A stretch of 64,000 nucleotides of DNA, taken from NCBI RefSeq assembly GCF_003076755.1, contig NZ_QDKM01000006.1, positions 124,001 to 188,000 on the forward strand, given 5' to 3'. A model generated the notes under the pieces. That model worked only from the letters and a program-made list of their open reading frames with translations, was not told the DNA's origin and made no database searches. The stretch is from Pararhodobacter oceanensis. Lineage in GTDB: Bacteria; Pseudomonadota; Alphaproteobacteria; Rhodobacterales; Rhodobacteraceae. The position numbers and the translations under genes were made by a program. Of the stretch, positions 30,189 through 39,662 are shown one piece after another (within the stretch, counting starts at the first letter, position 1; the number at the start of each line of letters is the position of its first letter).

Positions 30189-32642
30189 TCAGGTGCCGCG
30201 GGGTTTGGCGCGGGTGGTGGGCTGGGCGTTCTGCGGGTCTTCCGGCCAGGGGTGGCGCGGGTATTTCCCGCGCATGTCCTTGCGCACATCCGTATAGGAG
30301 GTGGCCCAGAAATTCGGCAGGTCCATGGTGGTTTGCACCGGCCGTCGCGCGGGCGACAAGAGGGTGATTTTCAGGGGCAGTCTCGCGGGGCCGATGGTCG
30401 GGTGTGTGGTCAGGCCAAAGAGCTCTTGCAGGCGCACCTCGATGGCGGGATCGCCGCCGCTGTAATCGATCGGGGTGCGCGCGCCCAAGGGTGTGGTGAA
30501 ATGGCTCGGCGCGAGGCGGTTGAGGGCCTGCGTTTGGTCCCATGTCAGGGCGGATGTCAGCGCGTTGGTCAGGTCGAGATTGCGCAGGTCATCGGCGGTT
30601 TTGATGCCGGTGAGATGGGGCAGCAGCCAGTCTTCGGCGCGCTCGAGCAGGGCGTCGTCGGTGAAATCGGGCAGATCGGCGCCCTGCGCGCGCAGGAGTT
30701 CCACGCGGGTTTGCAAGCGGCGCGCGGCGCTTGTCATGCCGCAATGGGCGAGGCCGAGGGCGCGGATCCCGTCCAAGGCGGCGTGGGCGCGGGCCTCGGG
30801 CGGGGCGTCCCAGTTGCGGGTGTTGAGGATGAGCGCGCCGAGGGTCTCGCGGCTTTGGGCGATGATGCGGGTGTCGCGGGGCGACCAGTCGCAATGGTCG
30901 GACCAGCGGATTTGGGCGCCAAAGAGGGCGCGCAGAGAGGCGTCAGAGAGCGGCAGGGCCTGGCGGATGCGGGCTTCGCGGGTGTCGCCGTCAAGGTCGG
31001 TGGCGACGATCAGGCGGTTCTGGCCGAGAGGGTCGGCGGCGTCGAATGCGGCGCCCTTGCCACCCGACAGCAGGTAGCGCGGGGCGTCGCCTTTGCGGCG
31101 CAGCCCGATGCGGTCTGGGTAGGCGAGGGCGGCCATTTCGGCGGGCTCGAGGCCTTGGTCTGCGGGCGCGTGGCGGGCGAGGGCTTTGGCGTCGCGGCGG
31201 ATACGCTCAAGGGTTTCGCGGCGGATGGCATAGGGGTGCTCGGCGGCGAACTGGCGCGGGTTCTCCAGCGCTTTGAGGCGCAGGGAGAGGTCGGCGGGGG
31301 CGGCTTGCAGCGGGTCACGCTCGGCGATCAGGGCGGCGAGGGGTGCTGCGGATTTGCCAGCGGTGAGCAGCATATGGGCGAGGCGCGGGTGCAGGGGCAG
31401 GGCGGCCATACCGCGCCCGTGGTCGGTGATGCGATGGGCCTTGAGCGCGCCGAGATCGTGCAAGAGCGCGCGCGCCTCGGCGAGGGGGCCGGCGGGGGGC
31501 GGGGTGAGGAAGTGTAGCCCGTCGTCCGAGCCCCAGAGCGCGAGTTCAAGGGCGAGGCCGCTGAGGTCGGCGGTCTCGATCTCGGCGGGGGCGAAACCTT
31601 GCATCGCGCCCTCTTGGCCCTTGGTCCAGAGGCGGTAGCAGTTGCCCTCGGCGACACGACCGGCGCGGCCCCGGCGTTGCTCGGCTTCGGCGATACTGGC
31701 GCGTTCGGTGACCAGACGGCTCATGCCGGAATTCGGGTCGAACCGGGCGCGGCGGGCGAGGCCGGCGTCGACGACCACGCGGATGTCGCTGATCGTCAGG
31801 GAGGTCTCGGCGATGGAGGTGGCGAGGACCAGTTTGCGGCCGGTTTTGGCGGGGGCGATGGCGGCGCGTTGGGCTTTGAAATCCATCGCGCCAAACAGCG
31901 TGTGCAACTGGGTGTCTGCGGGCAGATGCGGGGTGAGTGCGGCGGCGGTGCGGCGGATTTCGCCCTCGCCGGGCAGGAAGACGAGGATGCCGCCCGAGGT
32001 TTCCGCCAGCGCCTTGCGGGTGAGATCGGCCACGGCCTGCGGCAGGCGGCTGTCACGCGCGAGGGGTTTGTCGAGCCAGCGGGTTTCGACCGGATAGGCG
32101 CGGCCTTCGGAGGTCAGCAGAGGCGCGTCGCCGAGGAGGTCGGCGACGGGGGCGGCGTCGAGGGTGGCGGACATCACGATGAGCGCGAGGTCTTCGCGCA
32201 GTGCGGCGCGGCATTCGAGGGTCAGGGCGAGGCCGAGATCGGCATTGAGCGAGCGTTCGTGGAATTCGTCGAAGATCACCGCGCCGATACCCTCGAGCGA
32301 GGGGTCGGATTGCAGCATGCGGGTGAGGATGCCCTCGGTGACGACCTCGATGCGGGTGGCTTTGGAGCTGCGCGCCTCGCCTCTGATTCGGTAGCCGACA
32401 CGGGCGCCGACCTCTTCGCCGAGGCTCTCGGCCAGCCGCTCGGCGGCGGCGCGGGCGGCGAGGCGGCGGGGTTCGAGCATGACGATGCGGCCGGCGATCT
32501 GGTCAAGGAGCGCCAAGGGCACGCGGGTGGTTTTACCGGCACCGGGGGGCGCTTGCAGCACCGCCATCCCGTGCTGCGCGATGGCGGCGCGCAGATCGGG
32601 CAGCAGCGGATCAATCGGCAGGGCGGGGGCGGGCAGATGCAT
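30189..32642 (-). CDS. hrpB: ATP-dependent helicase HrpB
   Basis: A DEAH-box superfamily 2 helicase of 817 residues, the usual HrpB length. Walker A is [15 protein letters not shown] (about 31-45) and motif II is DEFHERS, so DEFH replaces DEAH. Motif III is MSATLD, and motif VI is [18 protein letters not shown]. The HrpB-specific C-terminal domain follows. The cellular role is poorly known (nucleic-acid remodelling). ATG 32642 ([10 protein letters not shown]) was preferred because the upstream extension is Arg/Ala-rich and unlike the family. Divergent from meaB. Confidence 0.93.
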   Translation of the reverse strand: MHLPAPALPIDPLLPDLRAAIAQHGMAVLQAPPGAGKTTRVPLALLDQIAGRIVMLEPRRLAARAAAERLAESLGEEVGARVGYRIRGEARSSKATRIEVVTEGILTRMLQSDPSLEGIGAVIFDEFHERSLNADLGLALTLECRAALREDLALIVMSATLDAAPVADLLGDAPLLTSEGRAYPVETRWLDKPLARDSRLPQAVADLTRKALAETSGGILVFLPGEGEIRRTAAALTPHLPADTQLHTLFGAMDFKAQRAAIAPAKTGRKLVLATSIAETSLTISDIRVVVDAGLARRARFDPNSGMSRLVTERASIAEAEQRRGRAGRVAEGNCYRLWTKGQEGAMQGFAPAEIETADLSGLALELALWGSDDGLHFLTPPPAGPLAEARALLHDLGALKAHRITDHGRGMAALPLHPRLAHMLLTAGKSAAPLAALIAERDPLQAAPADLSLRLKALENPRQFAAEHPYAIRRETLERIRRDAKALARHAPADQGLEPAEMAALAYPDRIGLRRKGDAPRYLLSGGKGAAFDAADPLGQNRLIVATDLDGDTREARIRQALPLSDASLRALFGAQIRWSDHCDWSPRDTRIIAQSRETLGALILNTRNWDAPPEARAHAALDGIRALGLAHCGMTSAARRLQTRVELLRAQGADLPDFTDDALLERAEDWLLPHLTGIKTADDLRNLDLTNALTSALTWDQTQALNRLAPSHFTTPLGARTPIDYSGGDPAIEVRLQELFGLTTHPTIGPARLPLKITLLSPARRPVQTTMDLPNFWATSYTDVRKDMRGKYPRHPWPEDPQNAQPTTRAKPRGT

Positions 32643-32796
32643 GCGCCGGTTATGCGGCGTGGCGGCGGCGATGCCAAGCCAGAGATTGCCGCGCGCCGCT
32701 GCGGCAACGGGTGATCGGCTGGCTGATTCGGGGGCGCAGGGTGGACAGCGTGGGCGGCCTCGGGCCATAGAGGAAGCACGGAAATTGGGAGCGACT

Positions 32797-33789
32797 ATGA
32801 CCGATCTTGCCGCGCGCATTCTGCGTAATGACCGCCGTGCCTTGGCGCGGGCGATCACGCTGGTGGAGAGCACCCGCGCCGACCACCGCGCGCAGGCGAT
32901 TGATCTGTTGCAGGAGCTGGCCGGTCACGGGCGGCAGGCGCTGCGCATCGGGCTGTCGGGGACGCCGGGGGTGGGCAAATCGACCTTTATCGAATCCTTT
33001 GGCGCGATGCTGGTCGAGCGCGGCTTGACGGTGGCGGTGCTGGCGGTGGATCCGTCCTCGGCGCGCACCGGCGGCTCGATTTTGGGTGATAAAACAAGGA
33101 TGGAGCGGCTGTCGCGGATGCAAGGCGCGTTTATCCGGCCCTCGCCGAGCCAGACCCATCTGGGCGGTGTTGCGCGGCGCACCCGCGAGGCGGTGGCGCT
33201 CTGCGAGGCGGCAGGCTTTGACGTGGTGATCGTTGAAACCGTGGGCGTCGGCCAGTCGGAAACGGTGGTCGCGGAACTCTCGGATGTGTTTGTGCTGCTG
33301 CTGGCGCCTGCGGGTGGCGATGAATTGCAGGGGGTCAAACGCGGGATCATGGAGGCCGCCGATATGATCGTGGTCAATAAGGCCGACGGCGATCTGAAGG
33401 CGACGGCGAACCGCACGCGCGCGGATTATGCCGGAGCGCTCAGGTTGTTGCGCAAGCGGCCACAGGATGCGCCGGGGTTTCCCAAGGCGCTGACCGCCTC
33501 GGCACTGCAGGAGGAAGGGCTGGCGCAGGTCTGGGAGGAGATCACCGCGCTGGGTGACTGGCGCCGGGCCGAGGGGCATTGGCAGGCGCGGCGCGAGGCG
33601 CAGGCGCGGCACTGGTTTATCGAAGAGCTGCGGCAGTCACTTTTGGCGCGTTTGGAGACCCCGCAGGCGCGCGCTCAGATTGATGCGGCGGCGGCGCAAG
33701 TGGCCCGTGGCGAGGCCGCGGCAGGGGCGGCGGCGCAGGCGGTGATGGCCTCGTTGCAAAGCGGTGGCGAATCCCTTGACGTCTCTTGA
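32797..33789 (+). CDS. meaB: Methylmalonyl-CoA mutase-associated GTPase MeaB
   Basis: A G3E-family P-loop GTPase of 330 residues that protects and reloads adenosylcobalamin in methylmalonyl-CoA mutase. The P-loop is [10 protein letters not shown] (about 54-63). Switch motifs ETVGVGQSE and the base-specificity motif NKADG are present. [18 protein letters not shown] is diagnostic for MeaB/ArgK. The C-terminal arm is helical and Ala/Gln-rich. ATG 32797 follows TTGGGAG. The mutase itself is not in the window. The gene is followed by a terminator before rpmB. Confidence 0.95.
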   Translation: MTDLAARILRNDRRALARAITLVESTRADHRAQAIDLLQELAGHGRQALRIGLSGTPGVGKSTFIESFGAMLVERGLTVAVLAVDPSSARTGGSILGDKTRMERLSRMQGAFIRPSPSQTHLGGVARRTREAVALCEAAGFDVVIVETVGVGQSETVVAELSDVFVLLLAPAGGDELQGVKRGIMEAADMIVVNKADGDLKATANRTRADYAGALRLLRKRPQDAPGFPKALTASALQEEGLAQVWEEITALGDWRRAEGHWQARREAQARHWFIEELRQSLLARLETPQARAQIDAAAAQVARGEAAAGAAAQAVMASLQSGGESLDVS

Positions 33790-33830
33790 CGGGGGGTCGA
33801 ATTGCGCCTAATACCCGTCCTCGAGATTCA

Positions 33831-33856
33831 GGGCGCTGTCTTAGGGGCGCCCTTTT
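33831..33856 (+). terminator. Rho-independent terminator between meaB and rpmB
   Basis: GGGCGC (33831-33836) pairs with GCGCCC (33847-33852), followed by TTTT. It separates meaB from the ribosomal gene. Confidence 0.7.
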
Positions 33857-33910
33857 GATGTTGTCTGCGCCGACGCGCGCCCGCAAGTATATAAACACGA
33901 GGATGATGCC

Positions 33911-34207
33911 ATGTCGCGCCGTTGCGAACTGACCGGTAAAGGCCCGATGACCGGGAACAACGTAAGCCACGCGAAGAACCGTTCGCGGCGGCGTTTTCTG
34001 CCCAATCTGGTGGATGTTTCGCTGAGCTCCGAGCAGCTGGGCCGGAGCTTCAAGCTGAAGATCTCGGCAGCGGCGCTGCGCACCGTTGACCACCGTGGCG
34101 GTCTGGACGCGTTCATGGCGAAGGCCAAGGATGTCGAGCTGTCGCCGCGCGCGCTGAACATCAAGAAAGACATCGCTAAGGCTGCTGCGACCACCGCAAC
34201 CGCCTGA
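33911..34207 (+). CDS. rpmB: 50S ribosomal protein L28
   Basis: Large-subunit ribosomal protein of 98 residues. [21 protein letters not shown] with [12 protein letters not shown] is the standard L28 N-terminus, and [20 protein letters not shown] the C-terminal half. The single Cys5 remains, but the zinc-binding CXXC set of the other L28 type is absent. GAGGATGATGCC precedes ATG 33911. It stands alone between two terminators. The Ala/Thr-rich tail is typical of alphaproteobacteria. Confidence 0.97.
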   Translation: MSRRCELTGKGPMTGNNVSHAKNRSRRRFLPNLVDVSLSSEQLGRSFKLKISAAALRTVDHRGGLDAFMAKAKDVELSPRALNIKKDIAKAAATTATA

Positions 34208-34229
34208 ATTTAGCTATCGAGTTTGTGAG

Positions 34230-34253
34230 GCCCCGCCGTTGTGCGGGGCTTTT
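34230..34253 (+). terminator. Rho-independent terminator after rpmB
   Basis: GCCCCGC-CGTTGT-GCGGGGC followed by TTTT, starting 23 bases after the rpmB stop. Seven perfect pairs. Confidence 0.88.
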
Positions 34254-34372
34254 CGCGTTTGGTGGTGGGGCGCGGAGCGATCGTCAGGTGCGGGGGCTTG
34301 GACCGACGGGGTCTGAGCGTGGTGTGTGTATTGCTGCGGAGCGGTGCAACCCTCACGCCCGGCGGCACCGCC

Positions 34373-34503
34373 GGGCCGCGCCCGACCCTCCCCGCGGGAG
34401 GGCGCATTGGTGATGCTGTGAGCGGCTCGGACGGCGTGGATGCTTTGGAGCGCGCCGCGTTGTGGTGAGGGCGGGGCGCCCACCCAGGGTCGGGCGCGGC
34501 CCT
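34373..34503 (+). repeat. Family A element, copy A5 (131 bp)
   Basis: GGGCCGCGCCCGACCCT at the left and the exact reverse complement AGGGTCGGGCGCGGCCC at the right. The flanking hairpin at 34358-34375, CCCGGCGG-CA-CCGCCGGG, shows compensatory changes relative to A1. Confidence 0.85.
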
Positions 34504-34596
34504 TCGGGGTTTGGGGGGCTTCGTGAGACGGATGGCTCCATCCCATGGCAGTGTTTTGATGTGCTGCGGTTCAGCCGTCTAGCTCGTGGGCACCAC

Positions 34597-34728
34597 GGGC
34601 CGCGCCCGACCCTCCCCTCGGGAGGGCGCATTGGTGATGGCGGGTGCGGCGCGAGCGACATTTCAGCTTTTTAGCGCGCCGCGTTGTGGTGAGGGATGGG
34701 GCGCCCACCCAAGGTCGGGCGCGGCCCT
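34597..34728 (+). repeat. Family A element, copy A6 (132 bp)
   Basis: Same ends and orientation as A5, 93 bases downstream of it. The interior has AGCGCGCCGCGTTGTGGTGA, shared with A5. Confidence 0.85.
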
Positions 34729-34761
34729 TTGCGCTTTGCTTGCGGGCGTTGTCCGAAAGGA

Positions 34762-34823
34762 GGGGGCTGTCTGCCCCCTCTTGCCTGCGGCAATTCACCC
34801 CCGAGGATATTTTTGGACAGATG
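34762..34823 (+). repeat. Family C cassette, copy C8, at the 3' end of folC
   Basis: GGGGGC-TGTCT-GCCCCC, TTGCCTGCGGCAA, then the GAGGATATTTTTGGACAGAT box, ending 13 bases before the minus-strand folC stop. Almost identical to C1. Together with A5 and A6 it fills the rpmB-folC gap. Confidence 0.75.
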
Positions 34824-34835
34824 AGGGGGCGGGGT

Positions 34836-36152
34836 TTAGGCGTTTTCGCGCAGGATCGCACCGGCGAGATAGAGGGAGCCGCAGATCAGCACGCGGGCTT
34901 GGGGGGCTTGGGTGGTGATCCGGGCGAGCGCGGCGCTGACACTCTCGGCGGTTTCGGCTTTGATCCCGGCGGCGCGGGCTTTGGCGGCGGTGTCTTCGGC
35001 GCTGAGGGTCGCGGCTTCACCGGGGATTGAGACGGCGATCAGAGCTTCGGCGTGCTGTGCCAAGGGGTGCAAGAAGCCGTTGATATCCTTGGTATTAAGC
35101 ATCCCGCAGATCAGATAGGTCGGGCGTTTGGGCAGGTCGTCAAGTGTTGCCGAGATCGCCAGCGCGGCGGCGGGATTATGGCCGCCGTCGAGCCAGAGTT
35201 CCGCCTGCGGGGCGGCGGTGACCAGCGGGCCGGACCGCAGGCGCTGCATGCGGGCGGGCCATTCGGCGCGGCTGATCGCGGCCTCATAGGCGGCCTCGCC
35301 ACAGCCCAGGGTGCGCAGGGCGGCGAGGGCGGCGCCGGCGTTCTGGATCTGGTGCGGGCCGGGGAGATTGGGCAGGGGCAGGTCGAGAAGGCCGCTTTCG
35401 TCTTGAAACACCAGCCGGTCACCCTCACGCGTCACATGCCACTGCTGGCCATATGCGATTACGGGCGCTGCGAGACTGGCGGCGCGGGTCTCAATGACCT
35501 CGAGACCGGCGTCTTCTTGCGGGCCGACAATCACCGGCACGCGGCGTTTGATGATCCCGGCTTTCTCACCGGCGATCTCGGGCAGGGTCTCGCCGAGATA
35601 CTGCTGGTGATCGACCGAGACCGGCGTGATTACGCTAAGGGCCGGTTTTTCAACGACATTGGTGGCGTCGAGCCGTCCGCCGAGGCCCACCTCGAGCAGC
35701 ACATAATCGGCAGACACGCGCGAGAAGGCGAGGAGGGCGGCGCAGGTGGTGATCTCGAAATAGGTGATCGAAGCGCCGCCATTCGCGGCATAACATTCGT
35801 CGAGAATCTCCGTCAGCGCATCCTCGGTGATCAGCGTGCCGGCAAGGCGGATACGCTCGTGAAAGCGGGCGAGATGCGGCGAGGTATAGGCGTGGACGCG
35901 TTTGCCCTCGGCCTCGAGACCGGCGCGAATCATCGCCTGCGTGCTGCCCTTGCCATTGGTGCCGGCGATATGGATCACCGGCGGCAGGGCGTTCTGCGGA
36001 TTGCCTAGAGCTTCGAGCAGCCGCCACATGCGGTCGAGCGTGAGGTCGATGATTTTCGGATGCAGCGCGAGCATCCGCGCGAGGATCACGTCGGAGGTGG
36101 CCGCGGTATCGGGCTGCGCGGGATTAGTCTGCGCGGGATCGGGGGGGGTCAC
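34836..36152 (-). CDS. folC: Bifunctional folylpolyglutamate synthase / dihydrofolate synthase
   Basis: A Mur-ligase-like cytoplasmic enzyme of 438 residues that adds glutamate to dihydropteroate and to folates. The P-loop is HIAGTNGKGS (about 61-70), followed by YTSPHLARFHERIRL and the Mg-binding EVGLGGRLDATNVV. The C-terminal domain has LWLDGGHNPAAA. The start is GTG 36152, overlapping the accD stop by four bases (GTGA), so it is translationally coupled to accD, an arrangement common in alphaproteobacteria. The first 20 residues are an unconserved Pro/Thr/Ala tail. Confidence 0.95.
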   Translation of the reverse strand: MTPPDPAQTNPAQPDTAATSDVILARMLALHPKIIDLTLDRMWRLLEALGNPQNALPPVIHIAGTNGKGSTQAMIRAGLEAEGKRVHAYTSPHLARFHERIRLAGTLITEDALTEILDECYAANGGASITYFEITTCAALLAFSRVSADYVLLEVGLGGRLDATNVVEKPALSVITPVSVDHQQYLGETLPEIAGEKAGIIKRRVPVIVGPQEDAGLEVIETRAASLAAPVIAYGQQWHVTREGDRLVFQDESGLLDLPLPNLPGPHQIQNAGAALAALRTLGCGEAAYEAAISRAEWPARMQRLRSGPLVTAAPQAELWLDGGHNPAAALAISATLDDLPKRPTYLICGMLNTKDINGFLHPLAQHAEALIAVSIPGEAATLSAEDTAAKARAAGIKAETAESVSAALARITTQAPQARVLICGSLYLAGAILRENA

Positions 36153-37108
36153 GGCTTTGGATCGGGCTCGGCGGCGGGCGCCTCGGCGGCCTGTGCCTCA
36201 TCCGCGGCCTGCGGGGTGTCCGCCGGATCGGGGGCGGGCAATTCGCCGTGGATCGCGGGCGGCTGGCCCATCAGCATGCGGGTGATGGTGATCAACTCGT
36301 CGCGCATATCCTTACGGTGGGTGACGCGGTCGAGCATCCCGTGATCCAGCAGATATTCGGCGCGCTGGAAGCCCTCGGGCAGTTTCTCGCGGATGGTTTG
36401 TTCGATCACGCGGGGACCGGCAAAGCAGATCAGCGCGTTGGGTTCGGCAATCTGCACGTCGCCCAGCATCGCATAGCTGGCGGTGACGCCGCCGGTGGTC
36501 GGATGGGTGAGCACGCAGATATAGGGCAGACCGGCCTCTTTGAGCATCGCCAGCGCGACGGTGGTCCGCGGCATCTGCATCAGGGAGAGAATCCCCTCTT
36601 GCATGCGCGCGCCACCGGCGGCGGCAAAGAGGATTAGCGGCACGCGGCGCTCGACCGCGCGCTCACAGGCGGCGATGATCGCATTGCCGACATACATCCC
36701 CATCGAGCCGCCCATAAAGGCGAAATTCTGCGCGGCGGCGACCACCGGTGTGCGGCCGATCTCGCCCTCGACGACCAGCATCGCCTCGCGCTCGTTATTG
36801 GCCTTTTGCGCGGCTTTCAAACGGTCGGGATAGCGTTTCTGGTCGCGGAAATGCAGCGGGTCGGCGACCGGCTCGGGCACCGAGACCTCGGCGAAAGTGC
36901 CGGCGTCAAACAGCGCGTTGAACCGCTCACGCGGCGAGATCGCCAGATGGTGGTTGCAGTTCAGGCAGACCTGCAGATTGTCGCTCAGCTCGCGGTGGAA
37001 CAGCATGGTGCCGCACTCGGAGCATTTGGTCCAAAGGTTCTCGGGCACTTCGCGGCGCGAAAACAGCGAGTTGATCGTCGGACGGACGTAGTTGGTGATC
37101 CAGTTCAT
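36149..37108 (-). CDS. accD: Acetyl-CoA carboxylase carboxyltransferase subunit beta
   Basis: Together with AccA it transfers carboxyl from carboxybiotin to acetyl-CoA to make malonyl-CoA for fatty acid synthesis. It has 319 residues. The N-terminal zinc ribbon has Cys29, Cys32, Cys48 and Cys51 (CSECG...CLNCN). The crotonase-like core contains GGSMGMYVGNAI and AGGARMQEGILSLMQM. The C-terminal 30 residues are Ala/Pro/Asp/Glu-rich and not part of the fold. ATG 37108 has AAGGGG upstream. It heads the accD-folC operon. Confidence 0.97.
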   Translation of the reverse strand: MNWITNYVRPTINSLFSRREVPENLWTKCSECGTMLFHRELSDNLQVCLNCNHHLAISPRERFNALFDAGTFAEVSVPEPVADPLHFRDQKRYPDRLKAAQKANNEREAMLVVEGEIGRTPVVAAAQNFAFMGGSMGMYVGNAIIAACERAVERRVPLILFAAAGGARMQEGILSLMQMPRTTVALAMLKEAGLPYICVLTHPTTGGVTASYAMLGDVQIAEPNALICFAGPRVIEQTIREKLPEGFQRAEYLLDHGMLDRVTHRKDMRDELITITRMLMGQPPAIHGELPAPDPADTPQAADEAQAAEAPAAEPDPKP

Positions 37109-37218
37109 CGAGTGCCCCTTGTTGCCAGCCCCAGATAAGACGCGCGCCGTCCGAATGCAACATTACGCAGTGGCAATCCGGCGCGCATCCTTGCGCCAAT
37201 CCGGTTTATCGCCCCTGT

Positions 37219-38172
37219 TTATCGCCGTCTGAGCCATAACCGGCAGGCGGCCCAGACGCTGACCATCAGCAGCATATCAGAAATCAGCAAGGGTTTGAGC
37301 AAATCCGCGCTGGCGCCGGTCTCGGCAAGTTGCAAGAGCGCCAGCCCGTCGAGCCCGCCCATCACGCTGACCAGAAGGATCGCCAGCACGTTATTGGCGA
37401 AATGCAGCCCCCAAGCGAGGCCCAGAGAGCCGCTGCGCGCGGTCAGATCGCTGGCCGCCAAGCCAAAAAGGCCGGTGGTGGCGACGACCAGCCATGTGTT
37501 GGTGCCCATTTCGGCGGGGTTGTAATGCGCCAGCCCAAAGAGGATCGTCGGCAGGCTCAGGTAGACCAGCGGTGAGGCGAAACGCGCCGCCAGTTGGCCT
37601 TGGATATAGCCGCGAAACACCAGTTCCTCGGCGCCGGTCTGGATCAGGATGCCCAGAAGCGCCAAGGGCAGGAACAGCAGCCAGAGCGCGGGGTCGGTGG
37701 CCAGTTGCAGTTGCGGCAAGAGCGGCGTCTGGCTGAGGAACAGCGCAATGCCGCCGCCGATCATTGCCATCATTGCGACACCGAGGGTAAAATCGCGCAA
37801 GACCACGGGGGCGCGGCCAAACAGGCCTGAGAGGCGGCGGTTGTGGAACAGGCGCAGGGTCAGGGCGGTGCCGAACCAGAACCCGAGAAAGGTCAGCATC
37901 AGCAGGATCAGCGACCATGGATCAGCACCCTGACCGACCCGCGAGAGCCGCGTCTCGAAACCGTGTAAACCGTTGTGAAACCAGTTAAAATCACCGCGCC
38001 CCAAGGCCCATGCGAGGATCTGGTCGGCCACCGGCAGCAGCCAGAGCGCCAGCCCGAGGGTCAGGTTCCACGCGACATAGATGCCGACGATCAGCATCAA
38101 GCCGGTGATCAGCCGCCAGAGTTGGTTGCTGGCGCGCGCCGGAGCGAGATAGGCGAGATATTGCGGGGTCAT
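37219..38172 (-). CDS. CPBP-family intramembrane metalloprotease (CAAX protease-like)
   Basis: A 317-residue integral membrane protein with about eight hydrophobic segments. The glutamate-pair motif GAEELVFRGYIQGQ (about 207-220) and the downstream ILFGLAHYNP and LAWGLHFANN supply the Glu/His residues of the CPBP (ABI) active site. Members cleave or modify membrane substrates; the target here is unknown. ATG 38172 has GAGG upstream. It lies between tag and accD on the same strand, 110 bases upstream of accD, so it may be transcribed separately. Confidence 0.9.
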   Translation of the reverse strand: MTPQYLAYLAPARASNQLWRLITGLMLIVGIYVAWNLTLGLALWLLPVADQILAWALGRGDFNWFHNGLHGFETRLSRVGQGADPWSLILLMLTFLGFWFGTALTLRLFHNRRLSGLFGRAPVVLRDFTLGVAMMAMIGGGIALFLSQTPLLPQLQLATDPALWLLFLPLALLGILIQTGAEELVFRGYIQGQLAARFASPLVYLSLPTILFGLAHYNPAEMGTNTWLVVATTGLFGLAASDLTARSGSLGLAWGLHFANNVLAILLVSVMGGLDGLALLQLAETGASADLLKPLLISDMLLMVSVWAACRLWLRRR

Positions 38173-38202
38173 GGGGCCTCGGATTGGGGGGCGACGCTGT
38201 GC

Positions 38203-38811
38203 TCAGACGGGTTTGATAAAACCGGCCCGCGCCTCTGCCGCTTTGGCGCGCATGGCGCAGCCCTCGGCGTGGTCGTTGATCAGGCCCATCGCCTGCATGA
38301 AGGCAAAGATGGTGGTTGGCCCGACAAATTTCCAGCCGCGTTTCTTCAGGTCTTTGGACAGCGCCACCGAGGCGGGCGACTGGGTGAGTGTATAGGGCGC
38401 GCCGAGGTCTGCGGGCGCGGGTTCGAACCGCCAGATATAGGCGGCGAGAGAGCCGGTCTCGGCGGTCAGTTCGGCGTAGCGTTTGGCGTTGTTGATCACC
38501 GCTTCGATCTTGCCACGGTGGCGCACGATACCGGCGTCGGCAAGCAGGCGGGTGATGTCGGTCTCGGTGTATCGGGCGATCTTGGCGGGGTCGAAATTAT
38601 CGAAGGCTTTGCGGAAATTCTCGCGTTTGTCCAAGATCGTGCGCCAACTGAGGCCGGATTGGAACGACTCGAGGCAGAGTTTTTCAAACAGCCGTCGGTC
38701 GTCGCTGACCGGATAGCCCCATTCCGCGTCATGATAGGGCAGAAAGGGCGGGTAATCGCCGACCCAAGCGCAGCGGTCGATGCCGTCGGGGCCGCGGGTG
38801 GTCTGGGTCAT
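38203..38811 (-). CDS. tag: DNA-3-methyladenine glycosylase I
   Basis: Base-excision repair enzyme that removes N3-methyladenine. Its 202 residues include the Tag hallmarks RCAWVGDYPPFLPYHDAEWG near the N-terminus and LCLESFQSGLSWRTILDKRENFRKAFDNF, which contains the conserved Glu and Trp of the base pocket. The zinc-snap residues appear to be the N-terminal Cys/His and the C-terminal HAEGCAMR. ATG 38811 is used. It is divergent from the NnrU-like gene and 31 bases upstream of the CPBP gene. Confidence 0.95.
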   Translation of the reverse strand: MTQTTRGPDGIDRCAWVGDYPPFLPYHDAEWGYPVSDDRRLFEKLCLESFQSGLSWRTILDKRENFRKAFDNFDPAKIARYTETDITRLLADAGIVRHRGKIEAVINNAKRYAELTAETGSLAAYIWRFEPAPADLGAPYTLTQSPASVALSKDLKKRGWKFVGPTTIFAFMQAMGLINDHAEGCAMRAKAAEARAGFIKPV

Positions 38812-38954
38812 CTCGGGGCCTTTGCGGTTGGGTCAGGGTTGGTTTGGAGCGGGTATCTTGAGGCAATTCGCCACCGCGTCAACCGCGCGCATGTTCGCGG
38901 GGTGCAAAGCGCATTAACCTGTGGTCAGGATTTACGCGCTAGGCTGGGGGCAAG

Positions 38955-39650
38955 ATGGACGGTTGGTTTGGATTCGCGCTGGCGCTGGCGGTGTTTTTTG
39001 CATCGCATATGATTCCGGTGCGGCCGGGTCTGAAGGGGCCTTTGGTGGCGCTTTTGGGGCGGGCGGGGTTTGGCGTGGCCTATTCCCTACTGTCGATTGC
39101 GCTGCTGGTCTGGGTGATCGTCGCGGCGGGGCGCGCGCCCTTTGTGGCCCTGTGGTATCACGCCGAGTGGATGACCCATGCGGCGCTGGGGGTGATGGCG
39201 GCGGCCTGTCTGCTGGTCGCCTATGCGATGGCGGGGGTGAACCCTTTGTCCTTTGGCTCGCGGCGTGAGGGGTTTGACCCTGAGAGGCCGGGGATCGCCG
39301 GAGTCAGCCGCCATCCGGTGCTCTTGGCGCTGGGCCTCTGGGCGGGGGCGCATTTGCTGGCCAATGGCGATCTGGCGCATGTGGTGCTGTTCGGGATTTT
39401 CACCCTGTTTGCGTTGTTCGGCATGGTGATGATCGACCGCAGGCTGCGCCGGACTTGGGGGGCCGAGGTCTGGCAGGCGCAGGCCGCGCGGACCTCATTA
39501 CTGCCATTCTCGGCGCTGATCTCGGGGCGCTGGCGTCCGGCGCAGAGGCCCGCGGTGCTGCCGGCGGTGATCGCTTTGGCGGTCTGGGCGGCGCTTTTGG
39601 TGTTGCATCCCGTGGTGATCGGGGTGGCGCCGGTGGATCTGGGGTTTTAG
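38955..39650 (+). CDS. NnrU-family integral membrane protein
   Basis: A 231-residue membrane protein with about six hydrophobic segments. The N-terminal FFASHMIPVRPGLKGPLVALLGRAGFGVAYSLLS and the central GISRHP-like GVSRHPVLLALGLWAGAHLLANGD identify the NnrU/isoprenylcysteine methyltransferase-like fold. NnrU members are linked to nitric oxide reductase expression in denitrifying Rhodobacter, but no nor gene is nearby here, so a general role is possible. ATG 38955 follows GGGGCAAG. It is monocistronic and convergent with the CoxG gene. Confidence 0.85.
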   Translation: MDGWFGFALALAVFFASHMIPVRPGLKGPLVALLGRAGFGVAYSLLSIALLVWVIVAAGRAPFVALWYHAEWMTHAALGVMAAACLLVAYAMAGVNPLSFGSRREGFDPERPGIAGVSRHPVLLALGLWAGAHLLANGDLAHVVLFGIFTLFALFGMVMIDRRLRRTWGAEVWQAQAARTSLLPFSALISGRWRPAQRPAVLPAVIALAVWAALLVLHPVVIGVAPVDLGF

Positions 39651-39662
39651 GGATGTCGGCGG

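Noticed and set aside
30252-32714. Two long plus-strand open frames (421 and 371 codons)
   Set aside because: Both are antisense to hrpB, whose helicase motifs are intact; they are Gly/Ala/Arg-rich with no domain.
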